Both the position numbers and the translations under genes were made by a program. A DNA stretch of 64,000 bases, taken from the NCBI RefSeq assembly GCF_014836715.1, contig NZ_JACSQI010000002.1:491136-555135 (forward strand), written 5' to 3'. The first letter of the stretch is position 1. Each line of letters opens with the position of its first letter. Shown one piece after another: positions 18,467-26,962 of the stretch. The notes under the pieces are model-generated. The model did no database searches. It was not told where the DNA came from and worked only from the letters and a program-made list of their open reading frames with translations. The stretch is from Escherichia whittamii (GTDB taxonomy: Bacteria; Pseudomonadota; Gammaproteobacteria; Enterobacterales; Enterobacteriaceae).

Positions 18467-18714
18467 TGCAACAGGACTGGCATCCTGCCGATATTATTGC
18501 AGGACTAAGAAAAAAGGGAATGTCACTGGCGGCGCTTTCACGTCAGGCGGGGCTGGCGTCAGCCACACTCGCCAATGCGCTGTCCCGCTCGTGGCCGCGT
18601 GGCGAAAAAATCATCGCTGATGCGCTGGAAATATCACCGGAAGTTATCTGGCCCTCCAGATACTTCGATGACAATGGAAATCGCACAGAAAGAGTAATGC
18701 GAAAACGCGCCTGA
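18463..18714 (+). CDS. Ner/Nlp-like winged DNA-binding regulator, copy A
   Basis: This 83-aa protein has the Ner/SfsB family layout: DWHPADIIAGLRKKGMSLAALSRQAGLASATLANAL is a helix-turn-helix, followed by RSWPRGEKIIADALEISPEVIWPSRYFD, the motif typical of Mu Ner and Nlp. Such proteins are transcriptional repressors or activators in prophages and islands. It is translationally coupled to the 156-aa gene and followed by a conserved long hairpin (18762-18804). The paralog at 27639-27887 is about 75 percent identical by eye. Confidence 0.85.
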   Translation: MMQQDWHPADIIAGLRKKGMSLAALSRQAGLASATLANALSRSWPRGEKIIADALEISPEVIWPSRYFDDNGNRTERVMRKRA

Positions 18715-18761
18715 TTACAGGTATCAATGACTGAACTATCAGGAACATTGATACGTGGTAT

Positions 18762-18804
18762 CTCCCGGTGTGTGATCAGTCTCTGGCTGATTGCGCACAG
18801 GGAG
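18762..18804 (+). repeat. Conserved 18-bp-arm hairpin downstream of the Ner-like gene, copy A
   Basis: Arms CTCCCGGTGTGTGATCAG and CTGATTGCGCACAGGGAG enclose a 7-nt loop; 17 of 18 positions can pair counting G-U. A homologous hairpin with substitutions occurs at 27537-27579 in the same position relative to its Ner-like gene. There is no T run, so it is not a simple intrinsic terminator. Confidence 0.7.
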
Positions 18805-19136
18805 ATGATTACAGCACAGATTCTGCGCTGTATTTCTATTCCCCGCCCAACAAATAATCCTTCGCAACGAAAAAACAGTGTTCCCTTATCGCCATCACCG
18901 CCGCGCTGTAGGTTTTCTCCTGCTCAAAATGCTTCATGGCCTGAAAGAAGCGCCTGATGTATCAGGATGGTCGCCCTTGTACGACAGGACCTTTGAAAAC
19001 TGTCGGATCTGTCAACAGACAGATTAAGGCTTTCATCACACTTCGTTACACTAAGGAAATCACAATGGATCTGACTGATAATTGTACATTGCAGAGTATG
19101 GATGTTATATTTAAATATAATTTCTGGAGGTGCCCT

Positions 19137-19394
19137 ATGTATACCACACGTCTGAAAAAAGTTGGCGGCTCGGTCATGCTGGCCGTCCCGCCTGCGGTGC
19201 TGAAAACGCTGGCCCTGATGCCGGACAGCGAAGTCGGCGTGACCGTTGACAACGGCTGCCTGATTATCGAACCTCAAAAACGCCCCCGCTATTCACTGGC
19301 TGAACTGCTGGCGCAGTACGATCCACATGCCGAAATGAGCGATGAAGAGCGGGAATGGATTGACGCGCCTGCCGCAGGGAAGGAGATCCTGTAA
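19137..19394 (+). CDS. MazE/PemI/ChpS-type antitoxin
   Basis: This 85-aa protein has an N-terminal AbrB-like swapped-hairpin DNA-binding domain (MYTTRLKKVGGSVMLAVPPA, then SEVGVTVDNGCLIIEPQKR) and a C-terminal disordered toxin-neutralising tail beginning YSLAELLAQYDPHAEMSDEE, the same order as ChpS (RYSLDELLAQCD). The ATG at 19137 has GGAGG seven bases upstream; upstream in-frame codons have no RBS. The toxin gene follows with no gap. It probably autoregulates through its AbrB domain from the AT-rich region at 19100-19130. Confidence 0.87.
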   Translation: MYTTRLKKVGGSVMLAVPPAVLKTLALMPDSEVGVTVDNGCLIIEPQKRPRYSLAELLAQYDPHAEMSDEEREWIDAPAAGKEIL

Positions 19395-19727
19395 ATGGAC
19401 AGAGGGGAAATCTGGCTTGTTTCACTTGATCCTACCGCCGGACACGAGCAAAGCGGAAAGCGCCCGGTGCTTGTTATTTCTCCGGCCTCGTTTAATGAGG
19501 TAACACGTTTACCCATCGTTGTTCCGGTAACCAGTGGCGGACAATTTGCCCGTAACGCGGGTTTTGCAGTTTCGCTGGAGGGAGCTGGCACGAAAACGAC
19601 GGGGATCATACGTTGCGATCAGCCCAGAACTATTGATATGGGAGCCAGGAACGGCAAAAGGCTGGAGCGCATCCCTGACAGTATCATTAATGAGGTACTG
19701 GCAAGGCTGGAAACCATCCTGACATGA
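19395..19727 (+). CDS. MazF/PemK/ChpB-type endoribonuclease toxin
   Basis: The 110-aa toxin cleaves single-stranded RNA in this family, arresting translation. Motifs: RGEIWLVSLDPTAGHEQSGKRPVLVIS with the conserved Arg of GKRPV, FNEVTRLPIVVPVTSG, and GIIRCDQPRTIDMGARNGKRL, matching the DQ-x-R-x-D core of MazF/ChpB. It starts with the ATG right after the antitoxin stop. The pair sits at 18.8-19.7 kb between two stretches that are adjacent in island B, so it looks like inserted cargo. Confidence 0.9.
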   Translation: MDRGEIWLVSLDPTAGHEQSGKRPVLVISPASFNEVTRLPIVVPVTSGGQFARNAGFAVSLEGAGTKTTGIIRCDQPRTIDMGARNGKRLERIPDSIINEVLARLETILT

Positions 19728-19737
19728 TGATTTTTAT

Positions 19738-20541
19738 GCTAACTGATTGAGGGCGCTGCTACAGCACCCTCGTTTATTGGGCCTCTCTGTAGAACAAACT
19801 TTCAAACCCAAAAACAGTTTTTCCTTCCTGCACCAGAAATAATGGCGCAGTCTCCCGCCTGCAATAAACTGCCTCCGGGCAGTCCCTTTGACGCTTCACG
19901 CCTGAAAGAAGCGCCTGGCATCGCCAGCATGGCACCCTTTACCGGCGTTGATCTCTGCAAACGCCGGAGACGCAAGACATCCGCGTCTGAGACTGAAGGA
20001 CATACACACCGGACGGCTTCACCGTCACCACATTGTTCAACGCCTTCACGGGCTGGCCCTCTGACTTTGCCGGAAGCCTCCGGCTGCTTCATATCCTGCT
20101 GACGACCAGCGCCCTCACATGACGGGCTGCGGCCTGCATTGCCGTCAGGCTTTGCAGTCGCGTGACCGTCACCCTGCACCAGAACGCAACGTTTACGCCC
20201 TGCACCAGACGAGGCGTCACTTTGGCAGCGTCAGCGAAAAAGCAAAGTGACGCCGCACAACATACCGCCGCAAGCCGCGCCAGTTCTGGCCTGCGCCCTG
20301 TTTCCGCCGCCTGACATGCCCTTTCGGGCCGCTGTCAGTTCAGAGTAAGAGGAGAAAAAGATCGATACCGAGGGGGGCACGACGCCCCGGAGACACCCCT
20401 GCTTCGTCAGGCAGTCTGTACCGCGTACAGCCTGAAACTCCCTAAACCTCAACAGACTGCCACTCCGGCGTGAAGGTATCGTTCTGGCGCAGCCAAAAAG
20501 CACACGCCGGAGACTGTTTGTTTTTGTTGCAGGGGGTCGTT
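19738..20541. other. Non-coding conserved tract between toxin gene and recombinase
   Basis: About 800 bp without a credible gene; the open frames here lack RBSs and codon bias. Much of it (roughly 19830-20541) recurs in inverted orientation in island B (roughly 26600-27480). Shared pieces include CGTCACTTTG blocks, the CTGACGGCAATGCAGGCCGC region and the stretch just upstream of the recombinase start. It is probably a regulatory or recombination substrate region. Confidence 0.55.
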
Positions 20542-21426
20542 ATGAGTAAATTAAGCAGTGAAATGAAGGCGCTGGCGAAGAAAGCGGGCGGCAGCTTCAG
20601 AACGGTGGATTACCGTATCCATGCCACGAAGCGGTTCAGTCAGCATTTGCGCGAACTGAATATCCAGATCCAGCGGGTGGAGCAGATCAAAGTTCGTCAT
20701 ATCGAATGCTACATTGAGGAGCGGCTGGAGCAGGATATTGGTCTGCGCACGCTGCAAAACGAAATGGCGGCGCTGCGATCCGTGCTGAGACAGGCGGGAC
20801 GCAGGCAGGTGGTGGAGCACCCGCGCCTGACCAATAAGGCGCTGGGGCTGTCAGGCGCTTCGCGCAACGGCACGCGCCGCGCCATTACGCCGGAACATTA
20901 TGAAAAAGTGATGGAGAACGCCCGTGCGCAGGACGCGGGGCTGGCGGCAGCGGTGGAGATTGCACGGCTGATGGGATTACGCTCGCAGGAAGCGGTACAG
21001 AGTTCACAGTCGCTGAAAACATGGCTGAAAACCATTGAACGCGGAGAAACCCGGCTGAAAGTGGTGTTCGGCACCAAGGGCGGGCGTCCCCGCTATACAA
21101 CGATCCTGGACGCTGGCGCAGTCAGAAAGGCGGTGGAAAACGCATTACCGATCGCCAGACAGCGCAATGGCAGGCTGATCGACAAACCTGACCTCAAAAC
21201 GGCGCTGGATCACTGGCACAAACAGGCCATTAAGGTGGGGCTGAAGGGGGAATTTTCCCCGCACTCGCTGCGCTATGCGTGGGCGCAGGACGCGATCCGC
21301 CATTATCTGGCGCAGGGATTCAGCGAGAAGGAATCGCTGGCGCTGACGGCAACGGATCTGGGCCACGGTGACGGGCGCGGACGCTGGGTGAAACAGGTGT
21401 ACGGCTATCGCTGGAAGGAGGAATGA
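20542..21426 (+). CDS. Second tyrosine recombinase-like protein, copy A
   Basis: This 294-aa protein has an N-terminal SAM-like/core-binding domain (MSKLSSEMKALAKKAGGSFR to about 110) and a C-terminal catalytic domain of the Integrase_1 type. Catalytic residues are visible: R in ARLMGLRSQEAVQ, H-x-x-R in FSPHSLRYAWAQDA, an H in LGHGDGRGR and the nucleophile Y near KQVYGYRW. I chose the ATG at 20542, preceded by AGGGGG. A close paralog is at 25718-26599. It is distinct from the P4-type integrase next door; a role in cargo exchange or excision control is inference. Confidence 0.82.
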   Translation: MSKLSSEMKALAKKAGGSFRTVDYRIHATKRFSQHLRELNIQIQRVEQIKVRHIECYIEERLEQDIGLRTLQNEMAALRSVLRQAGRRQVVEHPRLTNKALGLSGASRNGTRRAITPEHYEKVMENARAQDAGLAAAVEIARLMGLRSQEAVQSSQSLKTWLKTIERGETRLKVVFGTKGGRPRYTTILDAGAVRKAVENALPIARQRNGRLIDKPDLKTALDHWHKQAIKVGLKGEFSPHSLRYAWAQDAIRHYLAQGFSEKESLALTATDLGHGDGRGRWVKQVYGYRWKEE

Positions 21427-22188
21427 CGGATTTCATGAATGTCGCAAAATAATGCCGTTACTGCGTAACGACAGCGATCAGTCTGGCGCAGGGACCGGAT
21501 GAAATAAAATAACCGGATACCTGTCGTTACCGTGTAACAATATGATGAGAATATTGTTACTGTATGGCGAGAAAATAACAACAGTTCAGATTTTCCTGCT
21601 GAACCAATGTAGCTCGCCGGAATATTATAGTGATTACCCTGTAATCACTCGAAACGATCCCGATTAATAACAGGTGGTTCAATCGTTTTTACCGATACCA
21701 CAGGACTGGAAAAATTTGAAAATGTAAATTCACCGGGGAATCACATTAATTCTGGCGCAGGATTATATCTGAATAATTCTCTCTGTGTTTTCCTGCATCC
21801 TGTGACATATATTGTATAATCACAGAATGTCTCATGACTTTATAAAAATGCTGCGACGGTTTTTGATACCATAACCTGCTGCATATAAATTAACAATCTT
21901 AGGTGCTTCATGTTATTTTTTGCACTTAGTGCCGTTATTTTGTGGTGAAATACAATCTGGTGCAGATAGTCCAGGTGTATTTCCGGATAAACTGGTTGCG
22001 CCAGAAAGAGAAAGGGCTATAAAAGGCTAAGGGGGCGATAAGGGTAACAGCGCCTGACCGGAAAGGGCCGAAAATCAAAGGGCCAGAAACTGGCGCAGTC
22101 CTGAATAGGTAGAGCGGCGGGACGCTGGCGCAGATAGCAGATTATCCGGGACGGGTGCAGATTATTTTGTCTCTATATAGCTGGTGCA
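21427..22188. other. Iteron and palindrome tract (760 bp, no gene)
   Basis: It contains at least six direct copies of CTGG(C/T)GCAG (starting at 21483, 21752, 21957, 22090, 22125, 22181), a shorter GGGTGCAG at 22153 and one inverted copy (TTGCGCCAG, 21996). It also has TTAC/GTAA dyads at 21456-21470, 21526-21538 and 21630-21648. No coding potential is seen. Iterated short sites like this serve as replication origins or recombinase arm sites in other elements. Confidence 0.65.
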
Positions 22189-22189
22189 G
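21483..22189. repeat. CTGGYGCAG iterons
   Basis: Six full direct copies, one partial and one inverted copy are spaced irregularly over 0.7 kb, immediately after the second recombinase gene. The same word also appears in the recombinase leader (about 20484). Spacing is too irregular and units too short for CRISPR. Confidence 0.7.
21630..21648. promoter_or_regulatory. Hyphenated palindrome GTGATTAC-N3-GTAATCAC
   Basis: Perfect 8-bp arms with a 3-bp spacer. Related shorter dyads with the same TTAC/GTAA core lie at 21456-21470 and 21526-21538, suggesting a family of protein-binding sites in this tract. Confidence 0.6.
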
Positions 22190-22275
22190 TGATAATGTGT
22201 ATCAGGAAAGATTGTCCGGTATTTTATGGCGTATTTTTTGGGGATGTATTAAGTGGTAATTCCGTGAAAATATCG

Positions 22276-22343
22276 ATTATTGATAGCTTTTCATCTTCTG
22301 TGATTTGCGGGCAAATCACAGAAGGTAGTTATCTATCAATAAT
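22276..22343. repeat. Long nested inverted repeat (cruciform-forming)
   Basis: An outer pair of 11 bp (ATTATTGATAG at 22276-22286, CTATCAATAAT at 22333-22343) encloses a perfect 14-bp pair (CTTCTGTGATTTGC / GCAAATCACAGAAG) separated by GG. It is inside a 129-codon open frame that I do not accept as a gene. There is no T run after it. Confidence 0.75.
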
Positions 22344-22515
22344 GTATTTATTAATAGGCAATCGACTGAAAATATTCTACTGGAATAATTTCCGGTACTT
22401 ACCTATTGATAAGTGGTTTATTGATTGGTTTTCACCCAAAATTATTTGGGGCCAAATATTTTTAGATACTTTCCGATTGATAATAACAAAAAAAACGGCA
22501 ATACCTCTCAATACA

Positions 22516-22553
22516 AAAAAGCAGATCCCGGTCAATCAGGATCTGCTTTTCCA
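22516..22553 (-). terminator. Terminator after island A integrase
   Basis: The stem AAAAGCAGATCC / GGATCTGCTTTT with a 10-nt loop lies 27 bp past the integrase stop on the minus strand, followed there by a T run; it can work in both directions. Confidence 0.75.
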
Positions 22554-22579
22554 TTTTAATCATTTACGCTATTTCTGAT

Positions 22580-23842
22580 TCAGGCCGCCTTATGTTGTCG
22601 CGCATAAATATACGGCGCAACATACCCTTCACGACATACATCCAGATAATCCGACCACCACTGCATCATGGCCTTTCTGGCCTCCAGATGCTCCGCCTTA
22701 TGCACGTATGCCGCCCGCACGCTGTTACGTTCCTGGTGGCTCATTTGTCGTTCCACCGTATCGCGTGACCAGAGATCCGACTCCACCAGGGCGCTACAGG
22801 CCATTGCCCGGAGTCCATGCCCGCAGATTTCGGTTTTGGTGTCATATCCCATCAGGCGCAGCGCCCGGTTGGTGGTGTTTTCACTCATTGGCTTGTAGGG
22901 ATCGTGATCGCCAGGAAACACCAGATCCAGATGGCCGGAAAGTTCCTGTATCTGTTTCAGAATGGCAATCGCCTGGCGGGAGAGCGGCACGATATGCGGA
23001 GTACGCATTTTTGCACCGCGACCTGAAAAACGCACTTTATCTATCGCTTCGCGGGTGGCGGGGATGGTCCAGATTTTGTGCCTGAAATCGATCTCGCTCC
23101 AGCGGGCAAAGCGCAGTTCACTGGAACGGATGAACAGGTGCAGCGTCAGCACCACCGCCAGCCGGGTTAACTCGCGACCCTGCTGGTAGTCGCCGATACG
23201 GTCAAGCAGTTCAGGCAACCGCTCCAGCGGTAACGCGGGGTAGTGATTTTTTACGGGTGAGGCGACAACGCCATCCAGATGCTGCGCCGGGTTGCTTTCG
23301 GTCAGTCCCTGCTGAACGGCATAACGCATGATGTTGCTGAGTTGCTGCCGCGTACGGGACGCGACTTCCAGAAAGCCCTTATCCTCGATAACCCGCAACA
23401 GGGCCGTGAAATCCTGCGTTTTAAGCGTGGCAACGGACAGGTGACCAATCGCCGGGAGGATATGGTTTTCCATACTGGCGAGAATGCGGGCGGCATAATC
23501 AGCCGACCATTTTTTGTTGGTTTTGTGCCAGGCCAGCGCCACCGCCTTAAAGCACTTTTCAGGAGAGCAGGCCGTTTTTTCTGCCATGCGCTGCTGCGCC
23601 GGGTTGATGTTCTGCGCCAGCAACTTGCGGATACCGTCGCGCTGCTGCCTGGCTTCCGCCAGTGAGACAAGCGGATATGCACCGAGACTGACTCTGGATT
23701 CTTTGCCGCTAAAGCGATATTTGAGATACCAGATGCGTGAACCGCCCGGATTGACGAGCAGATACAGACCATGAGAGTCGGAGAGTTTTACCGGACGGGA
23801 AGAAGGTTTTAACTTGCGGATTTTAGAATCGTTTAAAGACAT
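22580..23842 (-). CDS. P4-type site-specific integrase of island A
   Basis: This 420-aa tyrosine recombinase starts at the ATG at 23842 (MSLNDSKIRKLKPSSRPVKL). It has the DUF4102 arm-binding N-terminus (DSHGLYLLVNPGGSRIWYLKYR), the core-binding domain (about 110-200) and the catalytic domain with R in IRSSELRFARW, H-x-x-R in CGHGLRAMACSAL, the H in MSHQERNSVR and the Tyr nucleophile in AAYVHKAEHLE. It inserts DNA at a tRNA-Asn 3' end. The gene is adjacent to the att copy at 24004. It is clearly related to, but not identical with, the island B integrase; the homologous ends (NHYPAL, ELRFARWSEID) are shared. Confidence 0.93.
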   Translation of the reverse strand: MSLNDSKIRKLKPSSRPVKLSDSHGLYLLVNPGGSRIWYLKYRFSGKESRVSLGAYPLVSLAEARQQRDGIRKLLAQNINPAQQRMAEKTACSPEKCFKAVALAWHKTNKKWSADYAARILASMENHILPAIGHLSVATLKTQDFTALLRVIEDKGFLEVASRTRQQLSNIMRYAVQQGLTESNPAQHLDGVVASPVKNHYPALPLERLPELLDRIGDYQQGRELTRLAVVLTLHLFIRSSELRFARWSEIDFRHKIWTIPATREAIDKVRFSGRGAKMRTPHIVPLSRQAIAILKQIQELSGHLDLVFPGDHDPYKPMSENTTNRALRLMGYDTKTEICGHGLRAMACSALVESDLWSRDTVERQMSHQERNSVRAAYVHKAEHLEARKAMMQWWSDYLDVCREGYVAPYIYARQHKAA

Positions 23843-24003
23843 TTGGGGGTCACTCCAGAATCGAACCAAACTGACCCCAGATCTGACCACCAAATTATCC
23901 CGATGCGGAGAGAAAATCAGATACGCACCGAGAAGGATTTTCACGCTAACTTACTGAATCATAAACAGATAGAGATGTACAGATAAGCATGAAAACTAGA
24001 ATT

Positions 24004-24019
24004 TGGCTCCTCTGACTGG
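24004..24019. repeat. att site between islands A and B
   Basis: An exact copy of the 16-bp asnT 3' end, flanked by GAATT as at 7044. It is the junction of the two tandem islands. Confidence 0.88.
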
Positions 24020-24141
24020 ATGCGATATTTGATATATCATGTTGAATTTTAATTAATTTATTTCTTTTAATTAAAATGGGGCCCTTATTAAGGCCCCAAG
24101 CGTCAGAGATAATTTGAAATGTGAAATCGATCACATCTTTC

Positions 24142-24849
24142 TCAGAATTTAAAACCAGATTGAGTGGCTTCATTTTGTCTGGCATTACATACAGATGCGC
24201 GATTAATCGTTTCCAAGAAACTTTCCTTTGAGGATATAGCTTCGTCGAGAATACCTAACCTGAACAATGATACATACAGCGCAGCAGAGTAAGCTTGGCA
24301 ATTTATTGAACGTTCAGGATTAAATTCGATATCTGTAAAAGCATTGTATTCAACAATCTGCTCTGCCAGTTCAGTTCGTTTTCTGAGAGCGCTAATGTAA
24401 AGCCAGTCGTAAAAAGCTGTTAGTGGTTCCAATTCCCATTCTATGCCAAAAAATTTGAACCCAGTGAGTCTTCCCGAGGTTAAGAGGCGCTTGTCCTTCT
24501 TGGCCTCGCGCGATGTCATCTCAAATATGTCAGTATAAGGCCCGCCTCTCTGGAAGACTTTACTTCCTTGGAATGCACATTCAATAGTCAACGTTCTCTG
24601 ATGTTTTAAAGTGGTGAACGAAAGATTAAAAGCACTTAATGCAATGCCAAGATCATCATGGGATTTACTTGAAATTTCGAGAATCTTGCCAGGATTTGGC
24701 AATATGCTCTTAGCTGCTTCGTGTAAGGAGTCTACGGATCTTTGCTTCTGTTTCACTGACATCCCTGCGAACCAAGTAAAGTCAACTGACTCAGTTTTAA
24801 CATAGAGTTGCTTTTCACCAGTGGGAATGTAAACAGGTCTTTGTGCCAT
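24142..24849 (-). CDS. NADAR-type antitoxin partner of DarT
   Basis: This 235-aa protein resembles the DarT1-associated NADAR antitoxin family as I remember it: MAQRPVYIP start, DFTWFAGMSVKQKQRSVDSLH, LGIALSAFNLS, IECAFQGSKVFQRGGPYTDI, SREAKKDKRLLTSGRLTGF, TAFYDWLYI, FTDIEFNPERSINCQA. NADAR proteins are ADP-ribosyl hydrolases that remove the mark placed on nucleic acid by the toxin. The gene starts 4 bp after the toxin stop, so the two are one unit with the toxin first. I did not verify catalytic residues, and the match is from memory. Confidence 0.72.
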   Translation of the reverse strand: MAQRPVYIPTGEKQLYVKTESVDFTWFAGMSVKQKQRSVDSLHEAAKSILPNPGKILEISSKSHDDLGIALSAFNLSFTTLKHQRTLTIECAFQGSKVFQRGGPYTDIFEMTSREAKKDKRLLTSGRLTGFKFFGIEWELEPLTAFYDWLYISALRKRTELAEQIVEYNAFTDIEFNPERSINCQAYSAALYVSLFRLGILDEAISSKESFLETINRASVCNARQNEATQSGFKF

Positions 24850-24853
24850 TAAA

Positions 24854-25483
24854 CTACCTTACATATGAGCGAGATGCGAAGTATCCTGAGCCAGAACGAT
24901 TAACTAATATTTGTCTATTGCCGAGAACGTGTTGATATGAATTTTTTGTTAATTCATTGTTAAAAATAACAGCAAAAATGAACTGTGGTTCTATAATACC
25001 AAAGGATAGCACTTCTGCTTGTCCATCTGTAGGGTCAAAATTACTCAATCTCTGTTCCTGCCGAGACTCCAAACCGTCAATTTCCGCAAACATGCCTTCA
25101 AATGCTTCAAGAGTTTTTAGTTGAGCTAATGATTGGACACTGATCCGTGCGTCTGCTGCATTATGACAACAATAAGCACAATCATTGCGCCAAAGGATAG
25201 ATGGATGAATGCCCAAAACAACCCACTCAACACCAGGATTGTCCATTCTATATCGATAGAACATTCGATAATTAGGAAATGCAATCGAAAGAGAGGTGCT
25301 GTCCCTATGCCCATCAAGTCTTAATTCATCATTAATCTCTGGAGTTATGTTTCGATCACCTGCACCAGTAACAGGTACAAGGCCATGTTCCATAATACTG
25401 GGTAAATTAACAACTCGAGTAAAATGGACCAAAAAAGGAATTTGTAGTGTTTCTGCTTTTAGACGTATTTGTTCACGATGCAT
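24854..25483 (-). CDS. darT: DarT-family DNA ADP-ribosyltransferase toxin
   Basis: The 209-aa protein has the DarT (DUF4433) signature: an N-terminal IPFLVHFTRVVNLPSIMEHGLVPV (the H-F-T-x-x-x-N-L-x-S-I motif binding NAD), SLSIAFPNYRMFYRYR, WVVLGIHPSIL, and the catalytic-Glu region TDGQAEVLSFGII. DarT enzymes attach ADP-ribose to DNA bases and can act in abortive phage defence; DarT1-type members are reported to modify guanine, others thymidine. The partner is of the NADAR type rather than the macrodomain DarG type, which favours the DarT1 branch. The AT-rich 230 bp upstream (25500-25717) presumably holds the promoter. Confidence 0.8.
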   Translation of the reverse strand: MHREQIRLKAETLQIPFLVHFTRVVNLPSIMEHGLVPVTGAGDRNITPEINDELRLDGHRDSTSLSIAFPNYRMFYRYRMDNPGVEWVVLGIHPSILWRNDCAYCCHNAADARISVQSLAQLKTLEAFEGMFAEIDGLESRQEQRLSNFDPTDGQAEVLSFGIIEPQFIFAVIFNNELTKNSYQHVLGNRQILVNRSGSGYFASRSYVR

Positions 25484-25717
25484 TTTAACCTAACCTTATG
25501 AGTAAATAATGGTATTTATGCAAAATTATCTTATGTCCAAAAAACACAAAATGATTTACATCAATTAAACATTTTCTTAATCCATAAGGCATAGGCCAAA
25601 CGTCCTAGCCAGTATCGTTATCTATCTTGAATAAAAAATTACATGTCTTGATTTTTCTCTTTCAACGTTCTTCCTTTTGATGTTCAGTTAGTAGTTAAAC
25701 GGTACCAGTAATAGGGG

Positions 25718-26599
25718 TTATTGTTCTTTTATATGCCCATACACCTGTGCCACATACCGCCCACGCCCATCTCCATGCCCCAGATCCATCGCCACCATTG
25801 CCAGCGCTTCTTTCCTACTTAACCCCTGCGCCAGATAGTGACGAATGGCATCCTGCGCCCACGCATAACGCAGCGAATGTGGAGAATATGTGCCAGTCAG
25901 ACCAATACGCGCCGCCTGGTTGTGCCAGTAATCCATCGCGCTTTTCAGATCCGGCTTGTCGATCAGCCGGTCATGACAGCTTTCTGCAACAGCTAAGGCA
26001 TTGTCCAGTGCTTTTTTAACTGCATTAGCATCCAAAATTACCGTTTCGCGGGGCCGCCCGCCTTTAGTGCCGAAAACCACCATCAGGCGCGTGTCACCGC
26101 GTTCAACGGCTTGTTTCCACGTTTTCAATGATTGAGCGCTTTGTACCGCTTCCTGCGAGCGCAAACCCATCAATCGTGCCAGTTCCAGTGCTGCCGACAG
26201 TCCCGGATCTTTCATTTGTGCAGCCTCCAGCATATGGCGGTAATGATCTGGCGTAATAGCCTGCCGCGTACCGTTGCGCGATGCAGCAGACAGCCCCAGT
26301 GATTTATTAGTTAGCCGCTCATGTTCTGCCACTTGCTTACGCCCGGCCTGTTGAAGTACGGCACGCAGCGAGGCCATTTCATTTTGCAGCGTGCGTTTAC
26401 CGATCCCCTGCGCCAGTCTTTCATGAATGTAGTTTTCAATGTGGCGAACCTTGATCTGCGCCACTCGCTGGATCTGGATGTTCAACGCCCGTAAATGCTG
26501 GTCAAAACGTTGCACGATATGAATGCGATCGTTCACTGTTTTATGGCTCCCACCACAGTGCTTTGCCAGCGCCTTCGTTTCACCGCCCAACTTACCCAT
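25718..26599 (-). CDS. Second tyrosine recombinase-like protein, copy B
   Basis: This 293-aa paralog of the 20542-21426 protein starts at the ATG at 26599 (MGKLGGETKALAKHCGG). The catalytic pattern is conserved: ARLMGLRSQEAVQ, YSPHSLRYAWAQDA, DLGHGDGRGR, VAQVYGH. The open frame extends 107 codons upstream through non-coding DNA that is conserved with island A, but the MGKL start matches the MSKL start of copy A. It is transcribed in the opposite direction to copy A. Confidence 0.82.
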   Translation of the reverse strand: MGKLGGETKALAKHCGGSHKTVNDRIHIVQRFDQHLRALNIQIQRVAQIKVRHIENYIHERLAQGIGKRTLQNEMASLRAVLQQAGRKQVAEHERLTNKSLGLSAASRNGTRQAITPDHYRHMLEAAQMKDPGLSAALELARLMGLRSQEAVQSAQSLKTWKQAVERGDTRLMVVFGTKGGRPRETVILDANAVKKALDNALAVAESCHDRLIDKPDLKSAMDYWHNQAARIGLTGTYSPHSLRYAWAQDAIRHYLAQGLSRKEALAMVAMDLGHGDGRGRYVAQVYGHIKEQ

Positions 26600-26962
26600 A
26601 CATACCCCTCTGATTTGAAAAAACAAATAGTCTCCGGCGTATGCTTTTTGGCTGCGCCAGAACGATACCTTCACGCCGGAGTGGCAGTTTGTTGAGGTAT
26701 AGGGAGTTTCAGGCTGTACGCGGTACAGACTGCCTGCCGGAGCAGGAATTCTCCGGGGCATCATGCCCCCCTCGGTATCGATCTTTTTCTCCTCTTTCTT
26801 GCTGACAGCGGCCCCAAAAAGGCGTGTCAGATTCGGGAATGAGCGCCGGAACCCCGAAAACAGGGGCATAGCGCGGTGTGGTGGTTGTGCGTCACTTTGC
26901 TTTTTCGCTGACGCGATCAAAGTGACGCCTCGTCTGGTGCAGGGCGTAAACGTTGCGTTTCT

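Larger units (their letters stand above)
7049..24019 (-). mobile_element. Inner asnT integrative island (defence island A)
   Basis: It is bounded by direct 16-bp copies of the tRNA-Asn 3' end (TGGCTCCTCTGACTGG) at 7049-7064 and 24004-24019. A P4-type integrase (22580-23842) sits just inside the right copy, as expected for int next to attL. Cargo: GajB/GajA-type pair, helicase-nuclease and partner, Ner-like regulator module, PemIK-type toxin-antitoxin, second tyrosine recombinase, iteron/palindrome tract. No structural phage or conjugation genes are seen, so it is not self-transmissible on this evidence. Boundaries are read directly from the repeats. Confidence 0.85.

Noticed and set aside
19802..20503. 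Several 70-125 codon open frames in the conserved tract
   Set aside because: They occur on both strands, lack RBSs, and the DNA is conserved as sequence in the other island without preserving these frames.
21483..22189. CRISPR-like array
   Set aside because: Repeat units are only 9 bp and spacing is irregular (35 to 269 bp), with no cas genes nearby.
22276..22343. Retron msr-msd
   Set aside because: Strong inverted repeats resemble msd stems, but no reverse transcriptase gene lies nearby.
22189..22578. 129-codon open frame on the plus strand
   Set aside because: AT-rich, no RBS, runs through a perfect cruciform and the integrase terminator, and encodes a low-complexity hydrophobic/aromatic string without a recognisable pattern. 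Structured non-coding DNA explains it better.
25718..26920. 400-aa version of the second recombinase
   Set aside because: The extra N-terminal 107 codons overlap non-coding DNA conserved with island A, where the same stretch is not in frame; the MGKL start matches the paralog's MSKL start.
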